24,145 bases of DNA from a virus. Of this stretch, positions 21,176-24,145 are shown one piece after another (position 1 is the first letter of the stretch; each line of letters begins with the position of its first letter). The translations under genes and the position numbers were made by a program. A model generated the notes under the pieces. That model did no database searches, was not told the origin of the DNA, and saw only the letters and a list, made by a program, of their open reading frames with translations. The DNA is taken from positions 1-24,145 of the IMG/VR virus record IMGVR_UViG_3300005915_000111. One strand, 5' to 3'.

Positions 21176-23004
21176 ATCAAACTCCCATCATTCCCTTTAG
21201 GTTTAATATTAGCCCGCATTAATCGATCCAGCGAAAGCAGGATGCCTATGATGCCGTCGATCCGGCCCTGACTGGTGGACTTGTCCGGTTTCGTCTTTCC
21301 TGCCGGCCCTTCGGTTACTGACACGTTATCAGCCATGTGTCGCAATATCGGATTACCGCCGTGGTTCATATGGTTTTCAAGTAAACGCCGCTCAATTTCC
21401 AACATCGGCCCGGCCATCGACTCATAACCCATGCCGCACGGAAAAACCTTCGGAGCCTTTTTGTTCCCGCCGAGTTCTTCATCAAGCTTTTGCGAAAACT
21501 CGTAACCCTGAAATAGCCGATCTACCGAAATCGAATCAATATCAAAAACTTTCGCATCGGCCACAATTTGAGCCCGGACAAAAGCATAATCAATTGCATC
21601 GCCCGGAGTCGTCGTTAAATAGCCCTGCTTCTCCCAGGCTTGATACTGATCCGCATACTTATTGCTCTTGTCATACAGCCGCACTGAGGGGCACCAGACA
21701 CGTATCAGGATGTCAACCAGATCCGGCACAACCAGATCCGGAAATAGCATCACCCACACCGTTAAATCCGATACCGCCGATAAATCGATACCGCCCGTAC
21801 ACCGCCGGCCTTTTAATTTCGATTCGTCAATTTCCCGGGTATAATTCCGGTCCCATAATTCAAGATCGATCCACCGGCTAAACTGTTGGGTCCAGATATT
21901 CATCCGTTTGGTCAAGAAATTATTTTGTGCGCTGACAATCTCCTTTGCAATCTTGCATTTATCCCGCACATCCTCGATTTTTGTCATGTATCCGGTCGGG
22001 CGCCCATTTGTGTCAAGACTGTTCGGCAAGCCCGGCTCATTTGTTCCACAAAGCCCCGGCATAGGTTTGACCCACTTCGATTCGTCGGTCCAATCATCCT
22101 CAACCGTGCCTTTTTTGCCGGCTTTGGATTCTTTAACGCTGACCAGCTCCGCCCAGTCTTTTTTAACGTCCAGTGTGTAGATTATTCCAAAAAAAGAATC
22201 ATCCTGAAATGGAACCGGTCCAGGATCAACGACGCCTTTTAAAATCTTAGTCAAATATTCGCGCCGACTATAGCAGATTCCGGACTGATCAAACCCTGAC
22301 GTTGTAATTATCAAAATCAACGGCTGCGAACGTGAACCAATCGAATCGACCGCCAGATCATAAACTTTCGGCGTAGGGCTCGCGTGCAATTCGTCCAGGG
22401 CGCAAAAGTGAGTATCTAAACCGTCAAGGGATTTCGAATCGGAAGCCAGCGCCTCGCACTTCGACCATGTGGATTCGATGGAAAGATTATAGACTTTGTT
22501 CGAGTTTGGATATTTAATCAGCGGAGCAAATATCGATGGCCGTGTCAGATTTTTAATGTTTTCCCAAACAATAGCCGCCTGATCTTGCTTTACGGCTGCC
22601 GTGTAGCATTCGGCGCCATCCTCACCATCAGCAACGAAAAAATAAGCGCCCAGGCCACCGGCAAACGTAGACTTCGCACCCTTCCGACCCATTTCAACGT
22701 ATGCGGTTCTGAAACGACGCGTATCGTCCGCACGCTTCCACCCCATAATCACCGATACGATAAACTGATAATGCGGCGCCAGCACGAACTCTTTGCCTTT
22801 GTAGTCCCGCCCCTTCCAAAGCCTTAAATGGGAAAAGAAATCAAGTGCATGGTCTGCCGCGTCATAATCAAAATATAGCCCGCGCTCATGGCCGTGTTTC
22901 AGATCATCAAGTTGCCTTTGACATGCAAGCTTGACCCATTTACAGGCAAGGATATTTCCGGCCAGAACATCCTTTGTGTATTTGGTTGATACGTGGTCAG
23001 CCAT
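21172..23004 (-). CDS. terL: Terminase large subunit
   Basis: This 610-residue ATPase-nuclease packages phage DNA. Walker A-like GRKGAKST is at about 107-114, Walker B CALDELHASP at 201-210 with the Asp-Glu pair, and the coupling motif LILIITTSGFDQSG at 229-242. The nuclease domain has GGIDLSAVSDLTVWVMLF (about 404-421; first metal-binding Asp), DIDSISVDRLFQGYEFSQKL, and GRIDGIIGILLSLDRLM near the C-terminus with the last Asp. This is the Terminase_1/HK97-like family. The small subunit gene lies two genes upstream. The start ATG has no clear site of its own but overlaps a short hydrophobic frame (22997-23050) that does, so coupling is likely. Confidence 0.96.
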   Translation of the reverse strand: MADHVSTKYTKDVLAGNILACKWVKLACQRQLDDLKHGHERGLYFDYDAADHALDFFSHLRLWKGRDYKGKEFVLAPHYQFIVSVIMGWKRADDTRRFRTAYVEMGRKGAKSTFAGGLGAYFFVADGEDGAECYTAAVKQDQAAIVWENIKNLTRPSIFAPLIKYPNSNKVYNLSIESTWSKCEALASDSKSLDGLDTHFCALDELHASPTPKVYDLAVDSIGSRSQPLILIITTSGFDQSGICYSRREYLTKILKGVVDPGPVPFQDDSFFGIIYTLDVKKDWAELVSVKESKAGKKGTVEDDWTDESKWVKPMPGLCGTNEPGLPNSLDTNGRPTGYMTKIEDVRDKCKIAKEIVSAQNNFLTKRMNIWTQQFSRWIDLELWDRNYTREIDESKLKGRRCTGGIDLSAVSDLTVWVMLFPDLVVPDLVDILIRVWCPSVRLYDKSNKYADQYQAWEKQGYLTTTPGDAIDYAFVRAQIVADAKVFDIDSISVDRLFQGYEFSQKLDEELGGNKKAPKVFPCGMGYESMAGPMLEIERRLLENHMNHGGNPILRHMADNVSVTEGPAGKTKPDKSTSQGRIDGIIGILLSLDRLMRANIKPKGNDGSLI

Positions 23005-23050
23005 TAAAAATAATCTTTAAAATTGTGATGATAACTTCTAAAATTACCAT
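22997..23050 (-). CDS. Possible 17-residue hydrophobic leader peptide coupled to terL
   Basis: ATG 23050 follows the stop of the Cys-rich gene by two bases and has AGGA six to seven bases upstream. It encodes MVILEVIITILKIIFNG and ends at TGA overlapping the terL start (ATGGCTGA). terL has only a weak AAAG site, so ribosomes that finish this peptide could restart at terL. It may be a coupler with no function of its own, or chance. Confidence 0.35.
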   Translation of the reverse strand: MVILEVIITILKIIFNG

Positions 23051-23052
23051 GG

Positions 23053-23256
23053 TTAATCCTGTTTAGAATTACTTGTGAGTTTCATCCATGCATATGGATC
23101 ATAGCCTTTATTGTATAAATCGCACTCACACTCCCCATCGCCCCATATCATACGACATGCGCAATGGCGTGAATGTCCCTTTGCCTGAAAATGTTCTATT
23201 TCGGCCAAATCCTCTTTGTGCATGGTTTCAAACTGTTTAATTTTATCGGGTTTCAT
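23053..23256 (-). CDS. Small Cys-rich protein between terminase subunits
   Basis: This 67-residue protein has a helical N-terminal half (DKIKQFETMHKEDLAEIEHF) and a Cys/His cluster SRHCACRMIWGDGECECDLY (about residues 29-48) with CAC and CEC motifs, likely a metal site. It starts just after the small terminase stop (TGATATG junction). The placement between the two terminase subunits suggests a packaging-linked accessory or a small nucleic-acid-binding protein, but no family is recognised. Confidence 0.65.
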   Translation of the reverse strand: MKPDKIKQFETMHKEDLAEIEHFQAKGHSRHCACRMIWGDGECECDLYNKGYDPYAWMKLTSNSKQD

Positions 23257-23257
23257 A

Positions 23258-23806
23258 TCAATCCACCTTATACGGCTTACCGCCGCGTTTCATAAATTCG
23301 GCCAGCGGATCCGCTTTATCTTTTCCGTCCGGTCGCGTTTTAATCCCGGTCCTCGATGAAGCTGTCAGCCCAAACTGCTTTAAACCGTCCATGCACCGCC
23401 GCCATGCATCGGAAGCGATCTTGACCTGTGGGTAAATCTTCCAGGTTATTTGCGCCGGCGAAAGAACAACTTTACCGTCAGTGTCGATCATGGCCTTTTC
23501 CGGTTCATGTTTCTGGATATACGATTGCCCATGCTCGCGGATAAACGCCCGGGCTTCCCGCCATTCGGAATACGCATCGGCCATAAGCTCCAAAGCCTTT
23601 TTATCCGCTTTGGTTATGACCTTCATGTCGTCAAGCAGTGTGCCGACTTCCTTAAAGAAATATTTGGCCTTGCCGTCCAGCCATGCCGGTGTGATCGGAA
23701 TGCCGGTTTCCGGTTTAGGCTCTTTTTTATTCGGCTTGCGCTTGCCCGGGTTGCCGTGCAGCTTCTCAAGTGCCGATGGTTTCTTTGCTGGTCCTCGCTT
23801 TCCCAT
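23258..23806 (-). CDS. terS: Terminase small subunit, P27 family
   Basis: This 182-residue protein starts MGKRGPAKKPSALEKLHGNP followed by GKRKPNKKEPKPETGIPITP and AWLDGKAKYFFKEVGTLLDD, the exact layout of P27-type small terminases (GRp.kPtaLk.l.GnPGKR ... P..P.wL). A central helix pair (ALELMADAYSEWREARAFI) and IASDAWRRCMDGLKQFGLTA follow, then a basic tail. It recognises the packaging site and presents DNA to the large subunit. The tail has RTGIKTRPDGKDKADPLAEF, usual for the family (TRs...). Confidence 0.93.
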   Translation of the reverse strand: MGKRGPAKKPSALEKLHGNPGKRKPNKKEPKPETGIPITPAWLDGKAKYFFKEVGTLLDDMKVITKADKKALELMADAYSEWREARAFIREHGQSYIQKHEPEKAMIDTDGKVVLSPAQITWKIYPQVKIASDAWRRCMDGLKQFGLTASSRTGIKTRPDGKDKADPLAEFMKRGGKPYKVD

Positions 23807-23836
23807 GATTAAAACCTCACTTTAAATCAATAACCC

Positions 23837-24091
23837 TTATTTGTCGTTATCGATTCTTTCCACCTCAATCCGGGTGGCCTCCTTGTGAAAAGTCAATGTA
23901 ACATCTTCGGCTTGACCACGATTATTAGTTTTCGGAAAATCACTTCCAGATATTAACATTATTGATTCTCCATCAACTGGAAGGCCAGCGCGATTAAACG
24001 ATGGAGTAATTTCCTCAATTTCCCAATCATTGGGAAACCTTAACGCATCCTGAATTAATTTGTTTGTAATTCTAATATAACCTTTTCCCAT
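23837..24091 (-). CDS. Small hypothetical protein upstream of terminase
   Basis: An 84-residue protein starting MGKGYIRITNKLIQDALRFP and containing WEIEEITPSFNRAGLPVDGE, then IMLISGSDFPKTN and a final strand-rich region (VTLTFHKEATRIEVERID). It looks like a compact alpha-beta fold. GAGG lies about eight bases before the ATG, and the upstream frame stops one base before the ATG. It sits directly before the small terminase, in a place where phages often carry small DNA-related proteins. I do not recognise the family and assign no function. Confidence 0.6.
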   Translation of the reverse strand: MGKGYIRITNKLIQDALRFPNDWEIEEITPSFNRAGLPVDGESIMLISGSDFPKTNNRGQAEDVTLTFHKEATRIEVERIDNDK

Positions 24092-24092
24092 T

Positions 24093-24145
24093 TTAAAATC
24101 CTCGCTCCGCTAAACTTTGAAAACTTGCGGATACATACGTTTTGC
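24093..24145 (-). CDS. Possible C-terminal end of an upstream gene (cut by the window edge)
   Basis: One frame from the right edge reads KTYVSASFQSLAERGF and stops at TAA one base before the ATG at 24091, which is how most junctions in this window look. Too little is present to identify it, and another frame ending in TAG (QVFKV) is also open. Low confidence. Confidence 0.3.
   Translation of the reverse strand, partial: KTYVSASFQSLAERGF

Noticed and set aside
23807-24145. cos or pac packaging site near the small terminase gene
   Set aside because: This is a usual place for such a site, but no defined repeat set or symmetric nick site can be recognised by eye.

Overview
The window is a phage or prophage structural module. 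Every gene I can support lies on the minus strand and reads from the right edge to the left edge. The organisation is that of a long-tailed, non-contractile (siphovirus-like) HK97-type phage: terminase, portal, prohead protease and capsid, then head-tail connectors, tail completion proteins, tail tube, frameshifted tail chaperone and tape measure, with no sheath gene. Classical cleavable-looking Sec signal peptides, strong Shine-Dalgarno sequences and a consensus sigma-70 promoter suggest a bacterial host, probably Gram-negative. I cannot name the host. No integrase, repressor, tRNA, CRISPR array or insertion sequence is visible.

Right to left. 24145-20957 is the packaging block: a small hypothetical gene, terminase small subunit (P27 family), a Cys-rich small protein, terminase large subunit and a small zinc-ribbon protein, closed by a rho-independent terminator at 20932-20901. 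20900-20738 is a regulatory region with a near-consensus promoter (TTGACA, 17 bp, TAAAAT), a 7-bp-arm inverted repeat just upstream and an 18-bp perfect palindrome just downstream. 20737-15907 is the head block: two-TM small protein, portal fused to a Mu gpF/SPP1 gp7-like domain, a 40-residue basic protein, prohead protease, major capsid protein and a probable capsid decoration protein.

15867-8668 is the most unusual part. After a small conserved protein there are five consecutive genes whose products all begin with a Sec-type signal sequence: two parallel beta-helix proteins (1013 and 435 residues), a 170-residue protein, a tail-fibre-like repeat protein (334) and a LamG-like lectin-fold protein (367). 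Virion proteins normally do not carry export signals. A one-TM protein follows, then head-tail connector genes (phiE125 gp8-like with an inserted module; SPP1-type adaptor) interleaved with three predicted hydrolases: an M15-like peptidase, a trypsin-like protease whose signal peptide lies in a different reading frame from its catalytic body, and a YiiX-type permuted NlpC/P60 papain-like enzyme.

5994-1 is the tail block: HK97 gp10-like protein, tail terminator-like protein, a two-gene glycosylation-type insert (Rossmann-like protein plus a tandem GT-A glycosyltransferase) coupled by start-stop overlaps to the tail tube gene, then the tail chaperone pair joined by a -1 frameshift at A_AAT_TTG, and the N-terminal 455 residues of the tape measure protein.

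Together the genes encode DNA packaging, capsid and tail assembly, plus an envelope- or surface-directed set (signal-peptide beta-helix/LamG proteins, protease, peptidoglycan-type hydrolases, glycosyltransferases) built into the same operon by tight overlaps. Besides the annotated overlaps I found several genes too short for standard calls: 20558-20737, 18473-18595, 6122-6214 and possibly 22997-23050.
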